40,561 nucleotides of DNA from UBA10438 sp964432155 (GTDB lineage: Bacteria > Bacteroidota > Ignavibacteria > Kapaibacteriales > Kapaibacteriaceae): assembly GCA_964432155.1 (NCBI GenBank), contig CAYSMF010000018.1:1-40561 (forward strand). The letters are read 5' to 3'. A program made the position numbers and the translations under genes. The notes under the pieces are model-generated. The model searched no databases, was not told where the DNA came from, and saw nothing but the letters and a program-made list of their open reading frames with translations. Positions 8,331 to 16,095 of this stretch are shown one piece after another. Every line of letters starts with the position of its first letter. Within the stretch, counting starts at the first letter, position 1.

Positions 8331-9325
8331 GGTCGGAACCGTGGATCTGTGAGAAAACCATCATCGGTGAGACTGTGCAGAAACGCCTCTAGGTCGGCAC
8401 ATTCGTCGTCGCGCAGTCCGAGAGGGACGATGCGCGCGTCGGTAGCGGGGTGACCCATTCCACCGCGATTATAGCGATCAATCACGTCTCGAAGTCCAGA
8501 TATTGAGCCATTATGCATGTAGGGCGCAGTTACACCAACGTTGCGCAATGACGGCACCTTAAACATGTATCGGTCAGATTCGCTGTTCGTTACGCGATAC
8601 CTTCCCACGTCCGTGTAGCTCGCGAGTGCACCATTGTTTGCGAACTCATGGGTAGTGTAGAGGACCCCACCATGACATGTGGAACACCCTGTACGATTGC
8701 TCATGAACAGCGCGCGCCCGCGCTCCTCCTGCGCTGTTAGGCGGTTCTGATCTGCGCGTGATCGACCACTGACAAGTGTTCGTTCGAAGCACGCAATCGC
8801 ACGCGTGATCACATATGCATCCACATCGCGTCCGTAGGCACTTCGACTCAAGGATTGCAGCAATGTATCCCGCTGGATTCGCGCAACTACGTCGAGCATG
8901 TTCATATCGAATTCGTCGTGCTCTTGCACGGGCACAAGCACTTGCATCTCCAAGGTTGGTACGCCGCCCTCACGCATGAAGTACGGTTGGTATCCAACAT
9001 TTGCGAGCGATGGTGCATTGCGGCGTCCCACGCGTCCATCAACGCCGATGCTTGTTGCTCGACCATCGCTAAAGGCTAACGCCGGATCGTGGCACGACGC
9101 ACACGATACGGTTCGTGTACGCGAGAGCTCGTTGGAGTAAAACAGCATCGTTCCCAGGCGCACACGCTCGGGCGTAGGCTGGTTGTCTGCCGGATATGCT
9201 TGTTCTGGGAAGCCCGGAGGGACATCCACGAGTTTGATTGGTGGCTCTACGGTATGCTCGGTCGAACAACTTGTCGCGACCAGCACAAGCGCAATCAGAC
9301 TACCGAAGAAGGATAACCGGAGCAT
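8327..9325 (-). CDS. Diheme cytochrome c peroxidase/MbnH-MauG family lipoprotein (divergent copy)
   Basis: This 332-residue paralogue of the next gene has a lipobox at VATSC20 and two heme sites, CASCH (C75, C78, H79) and CSTCH (C214, C217, H218). The second-heme pocket FKVPSLRNVGVTAPYMHNG is kept. At the place where the neighbouring copy has FFWDGR, this one reads YFMREGG, so the conserved inter-heme tryptophan is replaced by Arg118. That suggests altered electron transfer between the hemes, or a division of labour with its paralogue. It lies directly after the MbnP-like gene, overlapping its 3' end by 26 nt, and is coupled to the next gene by ATGA. Confidence 0.88.
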   Translation of the reverse strand: MLRLSFFGSLIALVLVATSCSTEHTVEPPIKLVDVPPGFPEQAYPADNQPTPERVRLGTMLFYSNELSRTRTVSCASCHDPALAFSDGRATSIGVDGRVGRRNAPSLANVGYQPYFMREGGVPTLEMQVLVPVQEHDEFDMNMLDVVARIQRDTLLQSLSRSAYGRDVDAYVITRAIACFERTLVSGRSRADQNRLTAQEERGRALFMSNRTGCSTCHGGVLYTTHEFANNGALASYTDVGRYRVTNSESDRYMFKVPSLRNVGVTAPYMHNGSISGLRDVIDRYNRGGMGHPATDARIVPLGLRDDECADLEAFLHSLTDDGFLTDPRFRP

Positions 9326-10262
9326 GGTGTGTACGACCTGAAGCGGTGGTGACCACTAACGTGTATGTTCCCGATGCTTGCGCTGAGAGATCCCACGTGG
9401 CACGCGCTTGCTTTGCAATTGGAAGGACAATCGACGAGCCACATGCGTCGATCAACATTGCTGTCGACACTACGTCGTCGTGCAGATCCACGGATACTGT
9501 ATTCGTCGATGGTGTTGGCCACACGGCAATTGCTGACGTCACCGTGCGCTCTGACACGCTTGTCGATGGTGACGAAAACACGCGTGTTGCCATGTTGTTG
9601 GACATAAGGATAGTTTCTTCACCAAGGCCGTGGAAGATCAAACCAAACGCCACATCGAGTCCGGTGAACAACTTACTGTACTCTGCTGTGAGCTGCAGCT
9701 CAATACCCGTTGGGGTAGGAACAGCATGCACAGGCATGGTGATTTTCCGATAAAGCTCATTACCAACCGTGTGTACCTGTACGTCGGCAGACACAACCGT
9801 CGCCGATGTGCCTGCTGAACCCTCAACGGCGAGGAATCGATACCCTGCGGCCCAACCCCAATGCATGGTCGGGTTCTTGAGCGCAAGCGGGTGCTCTGGC
9901 GGATAGATTGTCGGATCGAGGTGGTTTCGCTGTCTATCGACGCCAACGTGGAACTCAAGTGCTTCCACATTCGCCACGTCAACCGAACCCAGCGGGTATT
10001 TATCCCGCGATAACGCATCGACCAGCACGTACAAATCCTTCAGCTGCGTTCGCTTTCCACCGTCGTGGATCACGGTAATCTCGGCCAAGTAGTACTTCAG
10101 GAATCGCGGTTTGAAGTACCAAGCCCCATTATCCATGGAGTACGTTGTGCCCGCTTGGACGACTTCACCCTGCATACGGTGGTCGATTGCCAGCGTGAGA
10201 TCGCCCGCCGAGGCAGATACGGCGCTCAGGGCGAGGGATAGGAGCAACAGGAACGTGCGCAT
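9300..10262 (-). CDS. MbnP-like copper-binding protein with T9SS sorting domain
   Basis: This is a 320-residue secreted protein (signal peptide ending SAVSASA, about residue 19). The middle part matches the MbnP-like family: conserved LDP (116-117 region), a Pro-rich linker, then MHWGWAAGYRFLAVEG (133-148). In MbnP of Methylosinus the partner diheme enzyme MbnH converts a Trp into kynurenine to build a copper site; W135 and W137 here, plus H134 and M133, are the obvious candidates. From about residue 240 a second module begins (AIAVWPTPSTNTVSVDL), ending in a GTYTLVV strand and VILLR, which is a T9SS type A-like tail. It is the first gene of the minus-strand run, followed by two MbnH-like genes. 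Confidence 0.82.
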   Translation of the reverse strand: MRTFLLLLSLALSAVSASAGDLTLAIDHRMQGEVVQAGTTYSMDNGAWYFKPRFLKYYLAEITVIHDGGKRTQLKDLYVLVDALSRDKYPLGSVDVANVEALEFHVGVDRQRNHLDPTIYPPEHPLALKNPTMHWGWAAGYRFLAVEGSAGTSATVVSADVQVHTVGNELYRKITMPVHAVPTPTGIELQLTAEYSKLFTGLDVAFGLIFHGLGEETILMSNNMATRVFSSPSTSVSERTVTSAIAVWPTPSTNTVSVDLHDDVVSTAMLIDACGSSIVLPIAKQARATWDLSAQASGTYTLVVTTASGRTHHAPVILLR

Positions 10263-10383
10263 AGGAACCGGGAGAGGGTTGGATGGGATGAAAAGTTACG
10301 GTAATTGCACATACAAATCACGTGCTGGAAAGCCCCCAAACCCGTAGTTTGTACAGGTCTCTTTGTCACCAGAAGGATTAACA
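10263..10383. promoter_or_regulatory. Divergent intergenic region between mbnP-like operon and desaturase
   Basis: These 121 bp carry the 5' ends of two divergent units. On the plus strand a TAGTTTG box (10345-10351) and an AGAAGGA ribosome-binding site (10371-10377) precede the desaturase ATG at 10384. On the minus strand a GATTTGTA segment is the best match to the same promoter type for the mbnP-like operon, but it is weak. No obvious copper-responsive operator palindrome is visible. Confidence 0.5.
10345..10351 (+). promoter_or_regulatory. Putative -7 box of desaturase promoter
   Basis: The sequence CGTAGTTTGTAC contains TAGTTTG, one base shorter than the Bacteroidota -7 consensus TAnnTTTG. 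The same GTAGTTTG string occurs before the sulP gene, and related boxes occur before yajQ, spt, ettA, pckA and hutU. It lies 32 nt before the ATG, leaving room for the ribosome-binding site. No clear -33 TTG element is seen. Confidence 0.45.
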
Positions 10384-11250
10384 ATGTTGCGGTATGCAGC
10401 CGATTGGCGAACAATTGCGTACATGGTAGTGACAACTGCTGTGTTTGTGCTTCAGTGGACTGTTGTTGGGTTTCACCCAGCGCTCTACGTGTTCTACCTC
10501 TTCCTCTCGATTGCGGTCACGGTGATTGCACACAACCACAATCACCTGCCGATGTTCAAGGGGCAATTGTTGAATACCCTCACTGACTATTGGCTGACGG
10601 TGTTCTACGGTTTCCCTGCGTTTGCATGGATTCCAACGCACAACATGAACCACCACCGCCTTAACAACAAAGAGGGCGACTACACAATTACGTACCGCCT
10701 CACCGAGAACAACACACTGTTGATGCTGCTGCTCTATCCTACGATGAGCTCATACTATCAGCAGAAGCCAATCCGTGACTATCTCAAGAACCTTTGGCGC
10801 GGTGATCGTCGCAAGTGGGCGTTGGCAGCCGGACAGTATGCGTTCCTTGGTATCTGGATTGCCGCGTTTCTGATTCTGGACTGGCAGAAGGCACTCCTGT
10901 ATGTGATCATTCCACAGCAGGTTGGTCTTTTCGCGGTGCTCGTATTCAACTACGTGCAGCATGTGCACGCTGATGAAGAATCACAGTGGAATCACTCGCG
11001 CAACTTCACAGGGTGGCTCAACCTCCTGCTGTTCAATAACGGCTTCCACACAGTGCACCACGATCGTGCAGGAACGCACTGGAGCAAGACACCTGAAGCA
11101 CACGCAGCAGTTGCACAGAACATTGATCCAGCTCTCATTGAGAGGAGTTTCTGGTGGTACATTCTCCGCGTGTATTTCCTCGCCCCGTTTGTTCCGAAGT
11201 TCCGCACACACTCGATGCGCCTCGAGCGCATGGAACGCAGCGCAGCCTGA
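10384..11250 (+). CDS. Membrane fatty acid desaturase
   Basis: The 288-residue protein has the three histidine clusters of membrane di-iron desaturases: HNHNH (50-54), HNMNHH (86-91) and HTVHH (about 222-226), separated by hydrophobic segments that make about four transmembrane helices. The enzyme should introduce a double bond into fatty acyl chains at the inner membrane using O2. The ATG at 10384 is chosen over an in-frame TTG 21 nt upstream because AGAAGGA lies 6 nt before it. The next gene starts 2 nt after the stop. Carotenoid hydroxylase-type relatives share the His boxes and cannot be fully excluded. Confidence 0.88.
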   Translation: MLRYAADWRTIAYMVVTTAVFVLQWTVVGFHPALYVFYLFLSIAVTVIAHNHNHLPMFKGQLLNTLTDYWLTVFYGFPAFAWIPTHNMNHHRLNNKEGDYTITYRLTENNTLLMLLLYPTMSSYYQQKPIRDYLKNLWRGDRRKWALAAGQYAFLGIWIAAFLILDWQKALLYVIIPQQVGLFAVLVFNYVQHVHADEESQWNHSRNFTGWLNLLLFNNGFHTVHHDRAGTHWSKTPEAHAAVAQNIDPALIERSFWWYILRVYFLAPFVPKFRTHSMRLERMERSAA

Positions 11251-11252
11251 TC

Positions 11253-11858
11253 ATGCGAGTGCTAGCACTTGTCGCAGCGTTATGCATGAGCACCGTAGGC
11301 GCATATGCATCAATCGATTCCTGTCTGCAGACTCTACGTCCCCACCTGACTATCGGTGAGAAAGATCTGCTTGATGTTGAGGAACGATGGTCAGACATGA
11401 CCAAGCTTACAGGTGAAGACCGCGAGGAGTTCTTGTTCTTCGCTGGATTCGAGGATTCGACAGGAACAGTTCCATCGTCCATCGACGCATATGCGATCGT
11501 CTCCTGTACATCTAGCGAGGCCACAGGCGGTATCGTTGTGAAACTGGTGTACGTCAAGGGCATTGAAGGCACGAAGGACGAGAACGTCTACCTCGTGACC
11601 ATGAAGAATGAAATGTATGCATCGAAGTTTCAGATCGCATCCCTTCAAGCCAGCTGCGAAGGCACGTTCCTTCGCGCATCGTCAATGAACGACGATGGTA
11701 CGATTTCCGTCGGTCAGCTCTTCCATGTGTTTGACTGTGAAACCGATAAGTTTCAGAGCACCGAAACGCAGCCGACATTGACCGTGCGCATTCGTCCAAA
11801 TGGGACGATCTCGCAGGGACCGGATAATTCTGCGCCAACAAAACGTTCAGACGATTGA
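11253..11858 (+). CDS. Secreted hypothetical protein
   Basis: The protein has 201 residues when started at the ATG at 11253, two nucleotides after the desaturase stop; this start gives a clear signal peptide (MRVLALVAALCMSTVGAYA). In-frame starts further upstream lie inside the desaturase gene. The mature part is acidic and contains cysteines at the VSCTS, QASCE and FDCET positions plus one near the N-terminus, suggesting disulfide bonds in the periplasm or outside the cell. The C-terminus is polar and disordered-looking (GPDNSAPTKRSDD). I do not recognise the family. Coupling to the desaturase implies coexpression but not a shared function. Confidence 0.75.
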   Translation: MRVLALVAALCMSTVGAYASIDSCLQTLRPHLTIGEKDLLDVEERWSDMTKLTGEDREEFLFFAGFEDSTGTVPSSIDAYAIVSCTSSEATGGIVVKLVYVKGIEGTKDENVYLVTMKNEMYASKFQIASLQASCEGTFLRASSMNDDGTISVGQLFHVFDCETDKFQSTETQPTLTVRIRPNGTISQGPDNSAPTKRSDD

Positions 11859-11875
11859 CGCGCCTGTCGCAGGGA

Positions 11876-12607
11876 TTACTTACCGTTGAGTGACCAGTCA
11901 AAATCGCTGAACTCAACCGTCCATCGCGCGCTACCATCTCCCGTTGCAATCGTTGCATCATACCATGGCAGGACAACTGCTACCAGTTGTTCGTAGGTAG
12001 TTCCGATTGCTGGGAGGTTCCACTCGAAGATTCGCGACAGCACCATGCGATGCTCGGCAACATTCACTGTGTTGAGCGACGCGTCACGTACAAATCGCGT
12101 CGCCTGCTCCGATAGCTGTGCATCGAGTGTTGATGCTTCATACGCGCGCGTTGGCAGGGGTGGACACCCGCGAGCTGCAAAGCAGAGCGCTGTGTAGATG
12201 CGATGATCGCGCAGTGGTGCAAGGTGCTCGATGACGATCGACCGGAACGAGTACATCACCGAACCAACCTGAAACATTGGACGGTCCACTATCTGTCCAT
12301 TGTCTAACTCGCGGATCGATGCAAGTGGGTAGTTGTCGCACACGAGCTTCATTGCAAATGCATTGTAGGCATTGATCCAAAACGCCTTCTGCTGTTGTGC
12401 AGACATCGTGTCAGGCCGAGACGTAGAGAGAGCCGTGAGGTACATTGCAAATCGTCGGTCACGCTTCACGCCCTTGTAGTCAATTCGTCCACCTGACACA
12501 TGCGACGTAAGTACCGACGTCAGTAAGCCGTGCTGCGGATCACCATCGGCTGCTCGCATGGTCGTGCAGAGTACGACGAGGAATAGGATGGTCGTGATCA
12601 GCTTCAT
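11876..12607 (-). CDS. DUF547 domain protein, secreted
   Basis: The protein has 243 residues from the ATG at 12607, which overlaps the upstream stop by ATGA and yields a signal peptide (MKLITTILFLVVLCTTMRA). The DUF547 core is visible: KAFWINAYNAFAMK (about residues 96-109), YPLASIREL, then CFAARGCPPLP with its conserved Cys pair, and a final SxFxWN-like segment (RIFEWN). DUF547 is common in Bacteroidota and eukaryotes without a firm function; a Cys-containing, thiol-peptidase-like fold has been suggested. It is the last gene of the sulP operon, and its 3' end faces the plus-strand secreted gene across 17 nt. Confidence 0.88.
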   Translation of the reverse strand: MKLITTILFLVVLCTTMRAADGDPQHGLLTSVLTSHVSGGRIDYKGVKRDRRFAMYLTALSTSRPDTMSAQQQKAFWINAYNAFAMKLVCDNYPLASIRELDNGQIVDRPMFQVGSVMYSFRSIVIEHLAPLRDHRIYTALCFAARGCPPLPTRAYEASTLDAQLSEQATRFVRDASLNTVNVAEHRMVLSRIFEWNLPAIGTTYEQLVAVVLPWYDATIATGDGSARWTVEFSDFDWSLNGK

Positions 12608-13260
12608 AGAGCGCGTGCTAACACATCGTTCATCGTCTTTGCAACACGGTAATACTCGGTCAGAGTCTTGATACATGAGTCCGACGTAAACACCGACTTC
12701 GGTATCGTCGCCCAAACGTAGAATTGCTTCTTGCGCACAAGGGGCTCCCGAACAACGGCCTCGCGAAACTCTGCCGGGAGAATCTTGCTTTCCTCTCCCA
12801 GGAGTTCGCCATACAATTTCTTGAACAACGGATCCGTAATTGCTGCGCGTAGATCGGCCCCCTCGTGAAGAACAAGGTCACGAAGTGCGGGAAGCTCCTC
12901 CTTGTTGGGCATATAACTACCAGCGGCGATTGCTCCACCAGCCGTACCCACCTCGAGGTAGACACCTGGAAACCCCATCGCCTTCTTTCCGCGGAGATTC
13001 AGGTGTGCGGCCATCTGCACCTTATACGGCGTCTTATCAGCGGAAAATCGAATGTCGCGATTGATGCGATAGATCACATCAGACGGAGTTGCATGCAGTG
13101 TTGGTTCGATCGATTGCACGGATGTAATCCATGCTGATACCATTGCATGGAACGGACGCTTCACATCGTGTTCGTAGCGCGATCTATTCTCATCAAACCA
13201 AGTCTTTGCATTGTTCTTGGTGAGATCACGAAAGAAATTGAAGTATGCTGATGTGAGCAT
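12604..13260 (-). CDS. DUF2461 family protein
   Basis: The 218-residue protein starts at the ATG at 13260; an earlier in-frame ATG would overlap the carbonic anhydrase gene and add a low-complexity Thr/Asn stretch. The family motifs are clear: FFRDLTKNNAKTWFDENR near the N-terminus, YRINRDIRFSADKTPYK in the middle (about 80-96), and the GxYLEVG element. DUF2461 proteins are widespread, cytosolic and of unknown function. The gene begins 4 nt after the carbonic anhydrase stop and overlaps the DUF547 gene by 4 nt, so it is translated as part of the sulP operon. Confidence 0.9.
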   Translation of the reverse strand: MLTSAYFNFFRDLTKNNAKTWFDENRSRYEHDVKRPFHAMVSAWITSVQSIEPTLHATPSDVIYRINRDIRFSADKTPYKVQMAAHLNLRGKKAMGFPGVYLEVGTAGGAIAAGSYMPNKEELPALRDLVLHEGADLRAAITDPLFKKLYGELLGEESKILPAEFREAVVREPLVRKKQFYVWATIPKSVFTSDSCIKTLTEYYRVAKTMNDVLARAL

Positions 13261-13264
13261 GGAC

Positions 13265-13906
13265 TTATTCGGTGTCGTTGAATTCGTATTCGTAGATGTC
13301 GTGTGCATGATCACCTGGATCGATCTTGATTAGATCTTTCAGGTTTCCAGTGTGTAGATCATAAATCCAACCGTGGATCATTGGACGCTGACAACGTTTC
13401 CATGCGTGTTGCACGAATGAGATATCGGAGATGTGGTGCACTTGCTCGATCACGTTGAGCTCAACGAGTCGGTTGTAGCGTAGCTCCTCATCCGCAATTG
13501 CATCAAGTTCTGTAGCGTGAAAGCGATATACGTCCTTGATGTGTCGCAACCACTTGTTGATGAGTCCAAGATCTTTTCGAGACATCGCAGTGCGTACACC
13601 GCCGCAACCGTAATGTCCGCAAACGATGATGTGCTTTACCTGGAGTACGTCTACAGCGTACTGCAGCACACTGAGAATATTGAAATCTGTGTGGACCACG
13701 AGGTTGGCAACATTGCGGTGCACAAACAACTCGCCAGGCTGTGTACCAGTGATGTCTTCAGCAGGGACGCGACTATCAGAACAGCCGATCCACAGATACT
13801 CAGGAGTTTGTGCTGATGCTGATGCGGTAAAGAAGTCCGATCGCACGTCGAGTCGATCCTGTACCCACGCTTTGTTGTTCAGCAGTAGACGGCGATAATC
13901 TTCCAT
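13265..13906 (-). CDS. can: Beta-carbonic anhydrase
   Basis: This 213-residue enzyme interconverts CO2 and bicarbonate. All zinc and catalytic residues of beta-class enzymes are present: C42, D44 and R46 in GCSDSR, and H98 and C101 in GHYGCGG. The length fits the Can/CynT type. The ATG at 13906 is one base after the sulP stop; a longer reading in the same frame would run inside sulP and is rejected. Location next to a SulP transporter matches known pairings, and even fusions, of SulP with carbonic anhydrase, pointing to bicarbonate import and hydration balance. Confidence 0.95.
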   Translation of the reverse strand: MEDYRRLLLNNKAWVQDRLDVRSDFFTASASAQTPEYLWIGCSDSRVPAEDITGTQPGELFVHRNVANLVVHTDFNILSVLQYAVDVLQVKHIIVCGHYGCGGVRTAMSRKDLGLINKWLRHIKDVYRFHATELDAIADEELRYNRLVELNVIEQVHHISDISFVQHAWKRCQRPMIHGWIYDLHTGNLKDLIKIDPGDHAHDIYEYEFNDTE

Positions 13907-13907
13907 G

Positions 13908-15479
13908 TCATGGCTTTCCGTGTTTATCACTGTAGTTGTGATAGGTGATCGTGATGCTACGGTGCTTCGCGAGTTCGCTGTAATCCGCGATTGTCTCATA
14001 GATGTCGTGGTCGATGTACAGTGCCTTTGTTCCATCGATGATCAGGTGCGCACCATCGGGTATCTGGACAAGGCTCGACTTGAGCATCACGTTTTGAATG
14101 AAGGTCATGTCCTTGTTGAATCGCAGCAACCACGTGCGATCATCGTGAACAAGCGTAATCGAGCGACGATGGTATGAGCGAACCACAAAGAAGACTGACG
14201 CAAGAAGACCAATTCCAACTCCAAGGAGAATATCCGTTGCAACGATGGCAACAAACGTCACGATGAATGGAAAGAACTGCGGGATGCCTTCATGCCACAT
14301 CGAGCGGATGAGCTTGATCGACGACAGCTTGTACCCAACAATCAGCAGGATTGATGCGAGGCATGCCAGTGGGATGAGGTTGAGGACTGTTGGAACCAGG
14401 AGGACCGTTACGAGGAGGAGTACTCCATGTACGAGTGACGACAACCGTGTAACACCGCCCGCGTAGACGTTCGCCGATGATCGCACGATGACCGACGTGA
14501 TTGGAATACCACCAATCAAACCGCTGACAGCATTTCCGATGCCCTGCGCATAGAGTTCGCGGTTTGTATTCGAGATACGCTTTTGTGGATCCATCTTGTC
14601 GACGGCTTCGACAGACAACACTGATTCGATGCTTGCAATTGCAGCGATCGTGATGGCAACCATCCACACGTCGAGTCGTGCCACGGCAGACCATTCAGGG
14701 AAGACAATCTGGCTGGCAACATCATGGAGTGACGTGAAGACTGGAAGTGACACGACATGACCAAGCTCTGCAGTAAGCTGCCAGTCGGGCCGAACGATAC
14801 CGAAGAACATATTGAGCAGCGTTCCAACAACCACACTGAGGAGTGCGCCAGGTATGAGCTTGGCCCAACGTGCATCGCGCAGACGAGGGTGATCCCACAG
14901 GAGCATGATGGCAACGCATACGATCGTAATCAGCACGGCGCCCGGCTGAAGCACGTCAGCTTGGAGGGCGCGCACAGGATCGAGGAAGATGTTGATCCAT
15001 TCCGAGCCGGCGAATGCGACCTCTTCATCGGTAAATCCCTGCCGGTCGTATCCCACAGCATGTGGCAGCTGTTTGAGAATGATCGTTAAGCCAATCGCAG
15101 CAAGCATTCCCTTGATCACGCTGTGGGGAATGAAGCTTCCCAACGAACCAGCTCGAGCAATGGCGATGACGATTTGCAGAAGTCCGGCCAGCAGGATCGA
15201 CGTGAGAAAAACCGGAAACGATCCAAGGGAGATGATGGCCGACGCGACAATCGACGCGAGGCCTGCGGCCGGACCTGATACGGAGAGTTCTGATCCGGAA
15301 AACAGCGTTACGATAATCCCGCCCACAACCCCGCCAAGAACGCCTGCGAAGAGCGGAGCACCAGATGCGAGTGCAATGCCAAGGCAGAGTGGCAGAGCCA
15401 CCAGAAATACGACCACACCAGCAGGGATATCCTTGCTTGCATGAGCCAGGGATGGGACTGAAATCGAGTAGTTCCGCAT
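13908..15479 (-). CDS. SulP family anion transporter (probable bicarbonate or sulfate)
   Basis: This is a 523-residue integral membrane protein. The N-terminal domain carries the SulP pattern PAGVVVFLVALPLCLGIALASGAP and SGPAAGLASIV, followed by about ten further hydrophobic segments to residue ~430. A C-terminal cytosolic segment (about 435-515, LIIDGTKALYIDHD) resembles a STAS domain. The ATG at 15479 is preferred to a GTG one codon upstream. The gene is followed after 1 nt by a carbonic anhydrase, which favours bicarbonate as substrate, but sulfate cannot be ruled out from sequence. A TAGTTTG box ends only 4 nt before the ATG. Confidence 0.9.
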   Translation of the reverse strand: MRNYSISVPSLAHASKDIPAGVVVFLVALPLCLGIALASGAPLFAGVLGGVVGGIIVTLFSGSELSVSGPAAGLASIVASAIISLGSFPVFLTSILLAGLLQIVIAIARAGSLGSFIPHSVIKGMLAAIGLTIILKQLPHAVGYDRQGFTDEEVAFAGSEWINIFLDPVRALQADVLQPGAVLITIVCVAIMLLWDHPRLRDARWAKLIPGALLSVVVGTLLNMFFGIVRPDWQLTAELGHVVSLPVFTSLHDVASQIVFPEWSAVARLDVWMVAITIAAIASIESVLSVEAVDKMDPQKRISNTNRELYAQGIGNAVSGLIGGIPITSVIVRSSANVYAGGVTRLSSLVHGVLLLVTVLLVPTVLNLIPLACLASILLIVGYKLSSIKLIRSMWHEGIPQFFPFIVTFVAIVATDILLGVGIGLLASVFFVVRSYHRRSITLVHDDRTWLLRFNKDMTFIQNVMLKSSLVQIPDGAHLIIDGTKALYIDHDIYETIADYSELAKHRSITITYHNYSDKHGKP

Positions 15480-15483
15480 CACA

Positions 15484-15490
15484 CAAACTA
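15484..15490 (-). promoter_or_regulatory. Putative -7 box of the sulP operon
   Basis: On the minus strand the sequence GTAGTTTGTGTG places TAGTTTG only 4 nt before the sulP ATG (5 nt including the alternative GTG). If this is the -7 element, the transcript would begin at or next to the start codon and be leaderless or nearly so. The box faces the yajQ promoter in a 71-bp divergent region. Confidence 0.4.
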
Positions 15491-15524
15491 CAACCTCAAC
15501 CGCGCTTCCACGCGCTGTAGCCCG

Positions 15525-15532
15525 TATGTTTG
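15525..15532 (+). promoter_or_regulatory. Putative -7 box of yajQ
   Basis: TATGTTTG at this position is a full match to the Bacteroidota -7 consensus TAnnTTTG. It lies 18 nt before the yajQ ATG at 15551, and an AAGGAG ribosome-binding site (15537-15542) follows it. This is the best-formed promoter plus ribosome-binding site pair in the window. Confidence 0.5.
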
Positions 15533-15550
15533 TAGCAAGGAGTTACTACT

Positions 15551-16045
15551 ATGTCGACATTCTCATTTGACTTCATCAGCGAAGTCGACCTCCAAGAAGC
15601 CGATAATGCCATTAACCAGGCACGGAAGGAGATCGAACACCGCTACGACCTCCGTGGTTCAAACTGCGAGGTCGAACTCAACCGCAACGAAAAGAGCTTT
15701 GTTGTTCGCGCCGATGGCGAGCATTTCATTACCGCCGCGATGGAAATCATCAAAAACAAGATGATCAAGCGGGGTATTAGCGTGTTGGCGCTCGACGAAC
15801 AGAAGGTCGAGCTCCTCAGCGGTAAATCCGTCCGCCAGACCGTGAAGCTTAAAGCCGGACTCTCGCGAGACGACGCCAAGAAGATTACTACGATGGTCAA
15901 AGAGCAGAAAATGAAGGTTACCGCACAGATCGTCGACGATAAGGTGCGGGTGACAGGGAAGAGCAAGGACGACCTGCAGGCCTGTATCCAGGCTGTACAG
16001 GCCGCCGACCTCGGCTTCCCTGTGCAGATCGACAATCTGCGATAG
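15551..16045 (+). CDS. yajQ: YajQ family nucleotide-binding protein
   Basis: The 164-residue length and the whole sequence pattern fit YajQ: start STFSFDFISEVDLQE, NQARKEIEHRYDLRG, LRG/SNCEVE, and the C-terminal VTGKSKDDLQACIQAV with DLGFPVQ. The family has two RRM-like ferredoxin folds, binds nucleotides, and members in Xanthomonas bind cyclic di-GMP. It is cytosolic. An AAGGAG ribosome-binding site 8 nt upstream fixes the start. It opens the long plus-strand run, 50 nt before the serine palmitoyltransferase-like gene, which has its own promoter-like box. Confidence 0.95.
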   Translation: MSTFSFDFISEVDLQEADNAINQARKEIEHRYDLRGSNCEVELNRNEKSFVVRADGEHFITAAMEIIKNKMIKRGISVLALDEQKVELLSGKSVRQTVKLKAGLSRDDAKKITTMVKEQKMKVTAQIVDDKVRVTGKSKDDLQACIQAVQAADLGFPVQIDNLR

Positions 16046-16061
16046 CCCCCTGCATTTTTCC

Positions 16062-16069
16062 GATATTTG
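16062..16069 (+). promoter_or_regulatory. Putative -7 box of spt
   Basis: GATATTTG within CGATATTTGCAC matches seven of eight TAnnTTTG positions counting the free ones. The same 12-base string CGATATTTGCAC occurs upstream of pckA on the minus strand (27260-27271), which supports a shared promoter type. It lies between the yajQ stop and the GTG start of spt at 16096. Confidence 0.42.
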
Positions 16070-16095
16070 CACCCTTGCTTAACCCTGGAGTTTAC

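Noticed and set aside
16075..16095. TTG start for the serine palmitoyltransferase-like protein
   Set aside because: No ribosome-binding site before it and it falls at the expected transcription start; the GTG at 16096 has GGAG 5 nt upstream and gives the family length.
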